DNA of 37,964 nucleotides from Deltaproteobacteria bacterium (GCA_019307135.1 JAFDKF010000055.1:1-37964); one strand, 5' to 3'. Shown: positions 17,501 through 24,762, counted from the stretch's first letter. The notes: generated by a model not told the origin, from the letters alone. Numbers and translations are program-made.

Positions 17501-17575
17501 GAAGAAGAAGAGCACGGCCCTCCCAGCTCGAGCAAGGCCAAGGCCAAGGGAGAATCGTCGTCACGAACGCTCTAG
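14528..17575 (+). CDS. PDZ-PDZ-NifX-(Cys box)x3-NifX magnetosome protein
   Basis: 1015 residues, no relative of this layout known to me. In order: membrane helix about 4-20; PDZ1 about 42-137; PDZ2 about 157-247; NifX-like domain about 268-370; acidic run (400-407) and GYKGMPYTIPPQGK; three boxes at 446-471, 535-560 and 656-681, each exactly C-x-C-x2-C-x5-H-x5-C-x4-C-x2-C; six GTIPPMGQ-type linker motifs (591-598 to 850-857); second NifX-like domain about 878-980. No protease domain and no CXXCH. The two PDZ domains are of the MamE/MamP type. A protease-only gene follows, as after the 6851 gene. Cys boxes could hold Zn or Fe. Start unclear: the best ribosome site (AGGAGG, 14504-14509) suits an ATG at 14515 in another frame. 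Confidence 0.82.
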   Translation: MLLALTGVVALGLVAIVAYPNLLPEVIREKIASITSKAQSSTAYLGVEIQDLKESMAEALGLRSTSGVVITRVIASSPAAESGLKLGDIILQHDRLRVKNSSELQDMLAEASPGDTARIVVDRDGQVRTFYVELAQRPSYLMQAAYTSPGQTDSNPEWGCTLSPLTPELARQLSLPSSIKGVVVVAVASSGFAKTAGVLPGDVIVSVNRQPTQDLASFYKAIENQQSVVLQIYRSGQAVYVQLNVSSASPPLATIAGSVAESAPTSQRVAVAANGSDLNAQLAVRFGTAPYFVIADLGTNRFQAIQNNTLADSRGYGIAAAQLVAARGAGAAIAGAYGPQAYDALNALNIVPFTANPGKVSDVLNQYRSALLTQVTDPTLPGYGYARSIIATGGSPFSSEEEEEEEEGGYKGMPYTIPPQGKYDPEQDPANALQNTAGSSQRTDYCYCPTCRILVPHPPSVPCSELTCPQCGNRLMNWDSGALAPGASAPLANYGQVPVLNQSQTRTGSAAIVPVPGISPGAAGTLNLNQQTQYCYCPTCNIVYEHPAGVPCSSLVCSACGSRLISLSPGSGSPLPAAQTSAGTVVAGQPGTIPPMGQTSAGTVIAGQPGTIPPMGQTSAGTVVGGQPETIPPMGQVTADTTLPTGVLQGTIDGNCVCPKCGTTVPHVRGTACYTIPCPRCGTLMVREGAVINPWGVAPQYIYPTGQTSAGTLAEPQLKTSTSPLTGSQTPFQGTPQRPSYAGAAKGQRDLNPGALPTGQTSAGITVAGPSNMPSGGQPQMGATSRGQALAGTVVAGQPGTIPPMGQILAGTVVGGQPETIPPMGQISAGVTVAGIPNISTGILVGGQPETIPPMGQTSALTEPASSAVTVAAEDSGKICIAVAGSTMDAPVAALFDRAPYFLIVGLGSFRSIPNPNASDLTGVGVQSAQLAVSEGARAVITDDIGVKAMEELARLRVRVYTGVNASANQAMAWYQDGRLSPSTLNASVADEEEEHGPPSSSKAKAKGESSSRTL
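16270..17105 (+). repeat. In-gene repeats encoding TSAGTVVAGQPGTIPPMGQ linkers
   Basis: Six good copies of a 19-residue unit in two groups (about 16268-16440 and 16893-17105), encoded by similar but not identical DNA. Shorter relics (QTSAGTL, QTSAGITVAG) lie between. Local tandem duplication is the simplest origin. Confidence 0.85.
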
Positions 17576-17577
17576 GT

Positions 17578-17682
17578 GAGTCAGTGGTCAGTGGTCAGTA
17601 GGCAGTAGGCAGTAAGGAGTATCCAGGAACGAGCATGTTAGTGCGACGGACGACGGACAACGGACAACGGACAACGGACAAC
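17578..17682. repeat. Word-like repeats (gtcagtg, agtaggc, ggacaac)
   Basis: Short tandem runs of gtcagtg/gcagtag and four copies of acggacaac fill the gap before the protease gene. Confidence 0.75.
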
Positions 17683-17687
17683 TAATT

Positions 17688-18524
17688 ATGGCTAACCTGG
17701 GCACAAAGGTATTTTTGTTGGTCTTATTGGCTTTTCTGACCGTGGTTCAACTGGCCTTTTTGTTGGGATACTACTGTCTATCACCTGATGCCAGGGCGTC
17801 GGTTGCGGCAGACGGGTCAGGGTCTGGTGTAATTTGGCTTACCTCTTGCGGGACAGAGGACCTCGGGGTGGCCGTGGCAAAGGTGCGAAGCGCCGTGGTA
17901 TACATAACCGGCAGGAGGTTATCATCTGATACCGCATCGTCGGCAGCAAGTCCTGTCTTGTTTGCCCCGGGGTCATTGACCGGTGACAAAATGGGATCCG
18001 GAATGATTTTTGACCCGGCCGGCTATATCCTGACCAATCACCATGTGGTGGCCGGCACAACGGACATTCGGATAAGCATTTTTGGCGAGCGGGAACAGAC
18101 CTACCCGTGTGAGGTTGTTGCCCTTGACCCCGAGCTGGACCTGGCCGTCATAAAAACAAACACTCCTTTTTCACTCCCCACGGTTATCCTGGGTAATTCC
18201 AGTATGCTTGAAGATGCCGATGAAGTTCTTGCGGTCGGCTGCCCATTTAGCCTGGAACAATCCGTGACCCACGGGATCATTAGCGACACGAAGCGCACCG
18301 TCACCATTGACGGACGAATCTATAAAGATTTGATCCAGACAGACGCGGCCATCAATTCCGGAAACAGCGGCGGGCCGTTGATTAATCTCAACGGCGAGGT
18401 CGTCGGGATCAATGTGGCCATCTATGCTCCCACCAGGGTCTATTGCGGCGTGGGGTTTGCTATCCCTATTAATCAGGCTAAATTGCTGATGATGAAGGTT
18501 AAATATCTGAAAGGAGGAACATAA
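17688..18524 (+). CDS. Trypsin-like HtrA/MamE-type protease, intact triad, no PDZ
   Basis: 278 residues. Membrane anchor about 7-30, then a trypsin-like HtrA domain with all three catalytic residues: His in GYILTNHHVV (H119), Asp in DPELDLAVIK (D151), Ser in NSGNSGGPLI (S227). LAVGCPFSLEQSVTHGIISD and FAIPINQAK are closely shared with the 8173 protein, so they are paralogues. No PDZ domain follows; those are on the preceding 1015-residue gene. MamE proteolysis controls crystal maturation in Magnetospirillum; this is the candidate active magnetosome protease. Extra Cys residues (C30, C54, C141, C185, C253) are notable. The start ATG has no strong ribosome site. Confidence 0.9.
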   Translation: MANLGTKVFLLVLLAFLTVVQLAFLLGYYCLSPDARASVAADGSGSGVIWLTSCGTEDLGVAVAKVRSAVVYITGRRLSSDTASSAASPVLFAPGSLTGDKMGSGMIFDPAGYILTNHHVVAGTTDIRISIFGEREQTYPCEVVALDPELDLAVIKTNTPFSLPTVILGNSSMLEDADEVLAVGCPFSLEQSVTHGIISDTKRTVTIDGRIYKDLIQTDAAINSGNSGGPLINLNGEVVGINVAIYAPTRVYCGVGFAIPINQAKLLMMKVKYLKGGT

Positions 18525-18531
18525 CGAGACC

Positions 18532-18705
18532 ATGCTGAATATTATATTCGGGCTTTGCCTGTTGTGTGCCGGGATTTTCGGAATAATGCGCAACTGGTGG
18601 GCTGTCGTAGACTTTGTCCGTGTTGTTATTCCAGTAGCAGTCGTTATCTTCGGGGTACTGTCCATCCTGGCGGGACTGAGCGGCAGAAGAGAACGATCGA
18701 AATGA
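18532..18705 (+). CDS. Second MamI-like protein
   Basis: 57 residues with two membrane helices (about 3-19 and 29-50). Aligns over its length with the 10983 MamI: IxxGL...G..GI..NW....D...V..P.AV...G....LAG.S. It starts 7 bases after the protease stop, with AAAGGAGG upstream of its ATG, so they are co-transcribed. A second MamI copy could serve the second PDZ/protease module or a different vesicle stage. MamI family likeness is good by pattern; function is inferred. Confidence 0.75.
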   Translation: MLNIIFGLCLLCAGIFGIMRNWWAVVDFVRVVIPVAVVIFGVLSILAGLSGRRERSK

Positions 18706-18781
18706 AGGAAAATAGGTGTTGTTATTTCAGCTATGCAAATTCCATGATTAACGGACTAAAGGTGAAAGGAGGTGAGCTATC

Positions 18782-18907
18782 GTGGCTATCAGTTTTGGCA
18801 GTATCATCCTGTTGGCGGTAGTTGTGGCTGTAGTCGTAATTGGGGCGAAAGTAAAAAACAACTGTGCAAAACTTCAGGAGCTGGAGGAACTCATGAGCAA
18901 GGAGTAA
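18782..18907 (+). CDS. Mini membrane protein A (41 residues)
   Basis: GTG start with AAAGGAGGTG upstream. One membrane helix (SIILLAVVVAVVVIGAKVK) followed by a charged helix (KLQELEELMSK). It is a near-twin of the next gene, so both are likely real. The family is unknown to me. Candidate for a magnetosome membrane adaptor. Confidence 0.65.
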   Translation: MAISFGSIILLAVVVAVVVIGAKVKNNCAKLQELEELMSKE

Positions 18908-18957
18908 GGAGAGGCGAAGCCCCTAAGTTTAGCTTAAAAGAAAGGAGACGTGGCACA

Positions 18958-19074
18958 ATGACTTTCGGTAGCATAGTCTTGTTGGCTGTAATTGTGGGTA
19001 TGGTAGTAATTGGTGGAAAAGTAAAAGAAAATAGCCGAAAACTTGAGGAGCTGGAGAAAACCGTGAGCAAGTGA
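18958..19074 (+). CDS. Mini membrane protein B (38 residues), paralogue of A
   Basis: ATG with AAAGGAG upstream. Shares FGSI(V/I)LLAV, VVIGxKVKxN and the K-LEELEK tail with protein A. One membrane helix plus a short charged helix. The tandem pair arose by duplication; a strong ribosome site on each supports translation. Confidence 0.68.
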   Translation: MTFGSIVLLAVIVGMVVIGGKVKENSRKLEELEKTVSK

Positions 19075-19125
19075 CATCCTTGTTCCAGGATTAATAACCT
19101 GGGAGTCTAAAGTTCTTTGGTAGGC

Positions 19126-19194
19126 GCAAGCTTTAGCTTGCGTAACCCATTGAAATAGAAGCTTATTTTTCGCAGGCTAAAGCCTGCGGCTACA
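19126..19194. repeat. Dispersed hairpin (aagctttagcttgcg / cgcaggctaaagcctgcg)
   Basis: Two related self-complementary words in the gap before the Thr/Gly/Met-repeat gene; a relative (acgcagggctttagccctgc) is at 19880-19902. Confidence 0.5.
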
Positions 19195-19283
19195 AAACAA
19201 AACTCGTTGTATTTTCAATTGGTTACAGAGAACTTACCACTCTCAAGTTAATAACAGAAGCTTATCAAAGGAGGAATAAACCA

Positions 19284-19652
19284 ATGAATGCAGACAGCAG
19301 CATTGCGACCACCGGCGGGATGACCACCGGCGGGATGACCACCACCGGCGGGATAACCACCGGTGGGATGACCACTACCGGCGGGATGACTACCGGCGGC
19401 TCGACTACCGCGCTAATGACTACTGGCGGGACGACTACCGGAACAGTCAGTTCCTCCCAGGCTGCGACCGGATTGCAGTTTGCAGGGTCCTCGACTAAAT
19501 TGGGACTTGCCAAGACATTGGCATTGCCTAGCTCGGCCGGAGTTGGCACATTGACCTGGCTGGGTGTTGGGAGTGTACTTCTGACCGGCGCTGTTCTTGC
19601 AACGATAGGCCTGTTCAGTTACGCCATAACAAAAGCCGCTCTGGAGCCGTAA
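19284..19652 (+). CDS. Thr/Gly/Met-repeat membrane protein, candidate biomineral surface protein
   Basis: 122 residues. Residues 9-52 are tandem TTGG(M/I)T units (about eight copies); then a Ser/Ala/Gly-rich part and one or two hydrophobic segments (GVGTLTWLGVGSVLLTGAVL, then ATIGLFSYAITKAAL). AAAGGAGG-type site upstream. Low-complexity repeats next to a glycine-rich membrane helix recall Mms6/MamD/MamG crystal-shaping proteins, which have Gly-Leu repeats, but there is no sequence match that I can see. Thr/Met-rich repeats might face the crystal or bind metal. DNA repeat unit is about 12-15 bases (accaccggcgggatg), so copy number may vary. Confidence 0.72.
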   Translation: MNADSSIATTGGMTTGGMTTTGGITTGGMTTTGGMTTGGSTTALMTTGGTTTGTVSSSQAATGLQFAGSSTKLGLAKTLALPSSAGVGTLTWLGVGSVLLTGAVLATIGLFSYAITKAALEP

Positions 19653-20017
19653 TTTGATGTTTCGGGATTTTTACAACTTATTGATACCATAGCTGTTTAT
19701 TTGCTTGCCATAGCCCAAGCAGCAAAGCGCCAGGAGCCAGGGGCAAAGGAAAATATGCCTGCTGTGATGCTTACCCCCTTGCAGTAAATGGGTTGCGCCT
19801 TAACTCCTGTGCTTCCTGGCGCTTGCTGCTTATACTCGAAGCGGTCACAATTGGAGATTTCAACACCGGGACACTACATGTAACGCAGGGCTTTAGCCCT
19901 GCAAAAAAATCGCAATTTATGACCGTGAAAAGTATAAATGTATTAGGCAGCTCAACTATGGCTACTTTTTTTCTGCTATTCCCGTGAATACGTTAACAGC
20001 ATACGGAGGGATTTGAA
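19653..20017. other. Intergenic region upstream of feoA
   Basis: No gene seen. It contains two inverted words (gcaagcagcaaagcgccagg-like at about 19720 and tcctggcgcttgctgctt at about 19814) and a hairpin (acgcagggctttagccctgc, 19880-19902). The feoAB promoter is expected here, but no clear Fur box is visible. Confidence 0.4.
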
Positions 20018-20266
20018 GTGAATCTTAGTGAATTGAGAACAGGTCAAACGGCTAGCGTCACCCGGGTTGGTGGTGACGGCCCTTTTCGCAGAAGGCTCCT
20101 TGAGATGGGCTTTCTGACAGGCACTGACGTCTACGTTGAAAAATATGCCCCCCTGAGAGACCCCATTGAACTTATTCTAAAAGGCTATCATGTCTCCCTC
20201 CGTGTGGATGAGGCTGCCCGGATTCAAGTCGAAAATGTTAGGGAGGTGAAGACAGCACATGCCTGA
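20018..20266 (+). CDS. feoA: FeoA, SH3-like component of iron(II) transport
   Basis: 82 residues of FeoA type: MNLSELRTGQTASVTRV, then GDGPFRRRLLEMGFLTGTDV and a C-terminal ILKGYHVSLRVDEAARIQVE. FeoA is a small cytosolic SH3-like protein needed for FeoB activity. GTG start with GGAGGG about 7 bases upstream. Overlaps feoB by 8 bases. Position among mam genes suggests the magnetosome-linked Feo system. Confidence 0.93.
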   Translation: MNLSELRTGQTASVTRVGGDGPFRRRLLEMGFLTGTDVYVEKYAPLRDPIELILKGYHVSLRVDEAARIQVENVREVKTAHA

Positions 20267-22454
20267 AAAATCAATAACCATCGCCCTTGCCGGAAATCCT
20301 AATGCGGGCAAGAGCACCATTTTCAACAATCTGACCGGCACCCGGCAAAAGGTGGGAAACTGGCCCGGGGTTACCGTGGAGAAAAAAGAAGGGCACCTCA
20401 AGACCAACGGGTATGATCTTGCCGTGGTAGACCTGCCCGGGACGTACAGCCTCACTGCTTACTCCATTGAAGAAATTGTGGCCCGCAATTTCGTCCTGGA
20501 TGAAAAGCCGGACGTGGTAGTCGATATCATTGATACCTCCAATCTGGAACGTAATCTCTACTTAGCCACACAGCTTCGCGAACTCGACACAAAGGTCATT
20601 TTTGTCCTCAATATGGCCGATCTTGCCAGAGAGCGGGGTGTGAAGATCAATGCGGATAAGCTCTCTGAACTTCTTGACGTGCCAGTGGTCTTTACGGTTG
20701 GAAACAGGAACCAAGGAACACAGGAGCTTCTTAAAACAATCATCTCAGTGGCAGAGGCAGACATTGATTTTCCCCGCACCCGCCGGGTCTATTACGGCAA
20801 AGATATTGAAAAGGCAGTTGGTGAATTATCAGAGTTCATAAGAGAGAAGACCAGCGCGGAGCTTCCGTATCATATCCGGTGGATTGCAATAAAACTCCTT
20901 GAAAACGATAGAATCGTCAAAGAACGTATACTCCAGTCCGCAAATCCACAGGGGGAGGCCATACTTCAGGAAGCGGAACTAAAGCGTCAGAGGCTCCGTG
21001 ATTTTTTCGATGAGGAGCCGGAAATTGTCATGACCGACCACCGCTATGGTTTTATTGCAGGAATTGTAAAAGAGGTCGTCAAGACAGTCTCAAAACAGCG
21101 GGTAGATGTCTCGCGGCAGATAGACCAGGTGTTAACCAACCGCCTCCTGGGGCTTCCCATCTTTGTCTTTTTTATATGGGCCATGTTTCAACTCACCTTT
21201 TCATTAGGGGCCTATCCCATGGACTGGATCGATGCGGGTGTGGGGTGGCTGGGTGAGGGTGCCGGTCGAATCCTGCCGGAGGGCTTATTGGCGGATTTAA
21301 TCGTGAACGGTGTGATTGCCGGTGTGGGAAGTGTTGCTATATTCCTACCAAATATTCTTATTCTGTTTTTCTGCATCGCCCTGTTTGAGGATACCGGCTA
21401 TATGGCACGCGCTGCCTTTCTAATGGATAAAGTCATGCACCTCATAGGGCTCCACGGCAAATCCTTTATCCCCATGCTCATGGGTTTTGGCTGCAATGCC
21501 CCGGCCATCATGGCCACCCGTACCCTTGAAAGTGAAAAGGACCGCATCCTGACGATTCTGATCAATCCCCTGATGTCCTGTTCAGCCAGGCTGCCGGTGT
21601 ACATCCTGCTGGCTGGCGCGTTCTTTGGAGCCAGGGCCGGCAACGCTATATTCTCCATCTATGCCTTAGGTATCGTACTGGCCATTTCCGTGGGCCGGCT
21701 ATTTCGATCGACTCTGCTCAAGGGCAAGGTTGCTCCCTTTGTGATGGAACTCCCGCCGTACCGGGTCCCCATGTTCAAGGGGCTGTTGATCCACATGTGG
21801 GATCGCAGCAAGATCTTTCTTAAAAAGATAGGGGGCGTGATCCTTATCGGTTCAGTCATTGTCTGGTTTTTGAGCGCCTTTCCCCGGCAGGTCCAGTTTT
21901 CAAGGGATTATCAAGCCGAGATCGCCCAGATCGGCGCACACTATGGGGCCGGCATAGAAGCAGCACACGGTGATGTCCTGGAAAGACTCGTCAGTGAAAG
22001 GGATGAGGCTGTTTCGGCCCTGGAAACCCTTCAGGCAAAAGAAAAGATTGAAAGATCATATATAGGCAGACTCGGGAAAGTGCTGAGCCCTGTATTTGCT
22101 CCCATTGGCATGGACTGGCGCGGCAGTGTTGCAATTCTTACGGGGTTTGTAGCCAAAGAGATTGTGGTTAGCACCATGGGCGTGCTGTACGCCGCAGGGG
22201 CCGACGAGGACGAAAAGAGCGAGGCCCTGAAAACGGCCTTGAAGAAATCCGGCATGACGCCTCTTTCCGCATATGCCATGATGGCTTTTGTGCTGATTTA
22301 CGTGCCCTGCCTTGCCACCGTAGCGGTCATCAGGCGCGAGACCAATTCCTGGAAATGGACCATCTTCAGCATCGCTTACAGCACCACGTTGGCCTGGATT
22401 GTGGCCTTTATCATCTATCAGGGAGGCAAGGCGATCGGGCTGGCAGTCTGTTGA
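20259..22454 (+). CDS. feoB: FeoB iron(II) transporter
   Basis: 731 residues. N-terminal G domain: G1 GNPNAGKST (12-20), G3 DLPGTYS, G4 NMAD; then GDI-like helices and a C-terminal membrane domain with the family signatures GFGCNAPAIMATRT and SCSARLPVYILLAGAFF, TGFVAKEIVVSTMG. FeoB takes up Fe2+ across the cytoplasmic membrane in a GTP-dependent way. Magnetosome clusters with mad genes often hold a FeoB (Mad17 type); being between mam and mad genes here suggests supply of iron for crystals. A long helical insert (about 560-605) before the last signatures is within family variation. Confidence 0.95.
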   Translation: MPEKSITIALAGNPNAGKSTIFNNLTGTRQKVGNWPGVTVEKKEGHLKTNGYDLAVVDLPGTYSLTAYSIEEIVARNFVLDEKPDVVVDIIDTSNLERNLYLATQLRELDTKVIFVLNMADLARERGVKINADKLSELLDVPVVFTVGNRNQGTQELLKTIISVAEADIDFPRTRRVYYGKDIEKAVGELSEFIREKTSAELPYHIRWIAIKLLENDRIVKERILQSANPQGEAILQEAELKRQRLRDFFDEEPEIVMTDHRYGFIAGIVKEVVKTVSKQRVDVSRQIDQVLTNRLLGLPIFVFFIWAMFQLTFSLGAYPMDWIDAGVGWLGEGAGRILPEGLLADLIVNGVIAGVGSVAIFLPNILILFFCIALFEDTGYMARAAFLMDKVMHLIGLHGKSFIPMLMGFGCNAPAIMATRTLESEKDRILTILINPLMSCSARLPVYILLAGAFFGARAGNAIFSIYALGIVLAISVGRLFRSTLLKGKVAPFVMELPPYRVPMFKGLLIHMWDRSKIFLKKIGGVILIGSVIVWFLSAFPRQVQFSRDYQAEIAQIGAHYGAGIEAAHGDVLERLVSERDEAVSALETLQAKEKIERSYIGRLGKVLSPVFAPIGMDWRGSVAILTGFVAKEIVVSTMGVLYAAGADEDEKSEALKTALKKSGMTPLSAYAMMAFVLIYVPCLATVAVIRRETNSWKWTIFSIAYSTTLAWIVAFIIYQGGKAIGLAVC

Positions 22455-22455
22455 G

Positions 22456-22560
22456 TGTCCCGGTTTCAGAAGTCAGAGTTCACCGTTCAGAAGTCAGAGT
22501 TCAGAAGTCAGAAGTCAGAAGCCAGACCTCCGACCTCTGATCTCCGACCTCTATTCTTTT
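22456..22560. repeat. Word-like repeat (gaagtcaga / gacctccga), copy 1
   Basis: Runs of agaagtcaga and gacctc(c/t)gac followed by ctattctttta. A close relative is at 37206-37390. Confidence 0.75.
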
Positions 22561-22608
22561 AAATGAACCATTGAACCCGTGAACGGTTACTATACGTGGG
22601 AGATGGAT

Positions 22609-23040
22609 ATGAGAAAAAACACTATGAAGACTAAATCAGGCAGATCGGACACATTCAGCGAGGCAAGAAAGTACGGCCATGCAACGGTCGAATACATAGG
22701 CCTTGTTTCTTGGAGTATCGTTGAGAGAAGCGGCGTTGCCATAAGAGATTCAACTCTAAAAATAGCTATGCCGGTGGCCAGGAACGTATTCGAACCTTTT
22801 GTGAGCATAAAAAGCAAGACAGAGACGCTTTTTGAAAAGAAAAAATATGTTAGCAAAAAAATCAAGAGTATTGAAGAAAAAATGTCGCAGATCGAGGAAA
22901 GATTGGCTTTATTGGAAAAATACGGCGTGCGGTTACCTGAAAAGGCCATTCGTCCAGAGAAGAGGGAAATAGATAAGGAGACAAAGGCGCTTTTGCGGCA
23001 GATTGTTGAAGCAAACAAGTTGTTGAGAGAGGCAGCATAG
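22609..23040 (+). CDS. Small helical 'mad-type' protein upstream of mamK
   Basis: 143 residues from an ATG with GGGAG 6 bases upstream. N-terminal part has a moderately hydrophobic stretch (HATVEYIGLVSWSIVERSGV, about 26-45), then an amphipathic stretch. Residues about 75-145 are coiled coil (FEKKKYVSKKIKSIEEKMSQ, then IEERLALLEKYGVRLPEKAI). It precedes mamK by about 150 bases. The layout is similar to the 110-residue gene after mamK and to the start of the HEAT protein at 27925. Likely a magnetosome-surface adaptor to the filament system; family number not assigned. Confidence 0.68.
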   Translation: MRKNTMKTKSGRSDTFSEARKYGHATVEYIGLVSWSIVERSGVAIRDSTLKIAMPVARNVFEPFVSIKSKTETLFEKKKYVSKKIKSIEEKMSQIEERLALLEKYGVRLPEKAIRPEKREIDKETKALLRQIVEANKLLREAA

Positions 23041-23193
23041 CCGGAATGCGGAATAAAAGACAATTTCAGTAAGCAGTAAAACTAGCATCCAGTATCGAGT
23101 ATCGGATAGTTAATGCCCAAAAGATTTCCGTGAAAGATGACGGTCATCTACATCAAAAAGAGTATCTTAAAATCTACACACAGGTGGTGAAGA

Positions 23194-24288
23194 ATGCAAA
23201 AGGCTAAGGTTTTAAATGTCGGAATTGACATGGGGACTTCAAGGACGGTTGTAGCCGCGGATAATGGAGTGAGAACATTTATTCCGAGCTATGTGGGGTA
23301 TCCGAAGGATGCTGTCTCAAAAAAGATGCTCGGGAAAGCCATTGTTTTTGGTGATGAGGCTCTTAAGTACAGGATGGGTCTCGACTTGTACAGACCTATT
23401 GAAAAAGGGGTAATCAAGTATTCGGATGCTCCTGAGGAAAACGTGGAAGAACATGAAAAGGCACGTCGTATTACGAGAGAGCTTCTGAAACACGTGATAA
23501 GCCTCGTGACCGAGGAGGAAGAAGGGGCTTTGATTATCAGGGGCGTCATCGGCGCTCCGGCACTGGCCAGTACAAGGAACAAAAAGGCTCTGCTTGAGAT
23601 CTCAAAAGGGGTGCTGGACGATGTGCTGATCGTTTCCGAACCGTTCGCCGTTGCTTACGGCCTCAACATGCTGACCAACACGCTCATCATAGATATTGGA
23701 GCCGGCACCGTGGATCTGTGCAGGATGTACGGAACCATACCGGGCGAAGAAGACCAGATCACAACTTTCAAGGCGGGTGACTATATTGATGAGATGTTCC
23801 TGAGTCTTATCAAGAAGAAGTACAAGGATGCCAATTTTACGGTGACCATGATTAAGAGGTTCAAAGAAGAGAATGCCTTTATCTCGGAACAGGGTGAGAG
23901 TATATCGATAGACCTTCCTGTTAAAGGGAAACCGGTGAGTCACGACGTAACGGATGAGCTCAGGGAGGCATGCCGGGCAATAGTTCCGGATATTGTAGAG
24001 GGAATAAGAAAGCTTGTTGCCACCTTTGATCCTGAATTTCAGGATGAATTGAAAGGAAATATCGTTTTGGCTGGCGGCGGGAGCCAGATAATCGGCCTGA
24101 AAAAAGAGATTGAAACATATATGAAGAAGACGCTTGGATACGGCAAGGTCACAAAGGTGGAAGAACCTTTATATGCAGGCGCAAATGGCGCATTGATGCT
24201 TTGCAAAGACATGCCTGATGAATACTGGGATGAGTTGAAAAGCCATGGCAGGAAAAGGAGCCGCGAAAAGGGGAAAAAGGAGGAATAA
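23194..24288 (+). CDS. mamK: MamK actin-like filament protein
   Basis: 364 residues of MreB/actin fold. Phosphate-1 loop GIDMGTSRTVVA (10-21), connecting motif GVIGAPALAS (117-126), phosphate-2 loop IIDIGAGTVDLC (165-176), adenosine loop VLAGGGSQIIGL (about 289-300). These all match MamK, whose filaments organise the magnetosome chain. All nucleotide-binding motifs are intact. The last 20 residues are very basic (RKRSREKGKKEE). GGTGG-type ribosome site. The next gene starts one base after the stop. Confidence 0.95.
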   Translation: MQKAKVLNVGIDMGTSRTVVAADNGVRTFIPSYVGYPKDAVSKKMLGKAIVFGDEALKYRMGLDLYRPIEKGVIKYSDAPEENVEEHEKARRITRELLKHVISLVTEEEEGALIIRGVIGAPALASTRNKKALLEISKGVLDDVLIVSEPFAVAYGLNMLTNTLIIDIGAGTVDLCRMYGTIPGEEDQITTFKAGDYIDEMFLSLIKKKYKDANFTVTMIKRFKEENAFISEQGESISIDLPVKGKPVSHDVTDELREACRAIVPDIVEGIRKLVATFDPEFQDELKGNIVLAGGGSQIIGLKKEIETYMKKTLGYGKVTKVEEPLYAGANGALMLCKDMPDEYWDELKSHGRKRSREKGKKEE

Positions 24289-24621
24289 ATGGAAAAAAAT
24301 CTCAGATACAAAATGCAACATATCGGAGACATCTTCCTGAGTAAACTGGAGAATGTGTGGGGGTCCGTCAAGGGATCTGCAAGGGGAATCGTTCTAACAT
24401 ACGATATACAGGAGCTGCAAAAAGAGAAGGACAAGCTTGTAAAGAGGATAGGAAAAAGAGTGGTTGTAATTAGAAAGAAGGCCCCCGGGGTTGATGTCTT
24501 GAATGATGCGATGCTGACCAAGCTTTTTTATAGACTGGACAGAATTGAAGACAAGATTGAAGTTTCCATGAAAGAAAGGAAAGAAAGGCTACATCCAGGA
24601 AACCTGGCACCCGAACAGTAA
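24289..24621 (+). CDS. Small helical protein directly after mamK
   Basis: 110 residues starting right after the mamK stop with GGAGGAATAA before the ATG, so translation is coupled to mamK. N-terminal amphipathic region (KMQHIGDIFLSKLENVWGSV), then charged helices (IQELQKEKDKLVKRIGKRVV) and a second coiled segment (YRLDRIEDKIEVSMKERKER). The module 'K-E-x-L-x-x-x-I-G-K' recurs in the HEAT protein (KEREKKIKDLYYEIGKEG). Candidate MamK-associated magnetosome protein; not otherwise recognised. Confidence 0.65.
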   Translation: MEKNLRYKMQHIGDIFLSKLENVWGSVKGSARGIVLTYDIQELQKEKDKLVKRIGKRVVVIRKKAPGVDVLNDAMLTKLFYRLDRIEDKIEVSMKERKERLHPGNLAPEQ

Positions 24622-24762
24622 TCATGAGCGGAAACGTGGCAACAGGAATATGTGCCCCACACCTGCCCGCCACCCGCCTGCCAGCGCCACCCTCGCCGGG
24701 CAGCTACAATGCCTCCACACATGGCAATGGCGGGCAGGTTGCTTTGTGTGTGGGTAGCCGAC

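Noticed and set aside
19265..19549. Minus-strand protein of PPVV(V)IPPVV repeats
   Set aside because: It is the reverse reading of the TTGGM repeat gene, which has a ribosome site and a membrane helix on the plus strand.
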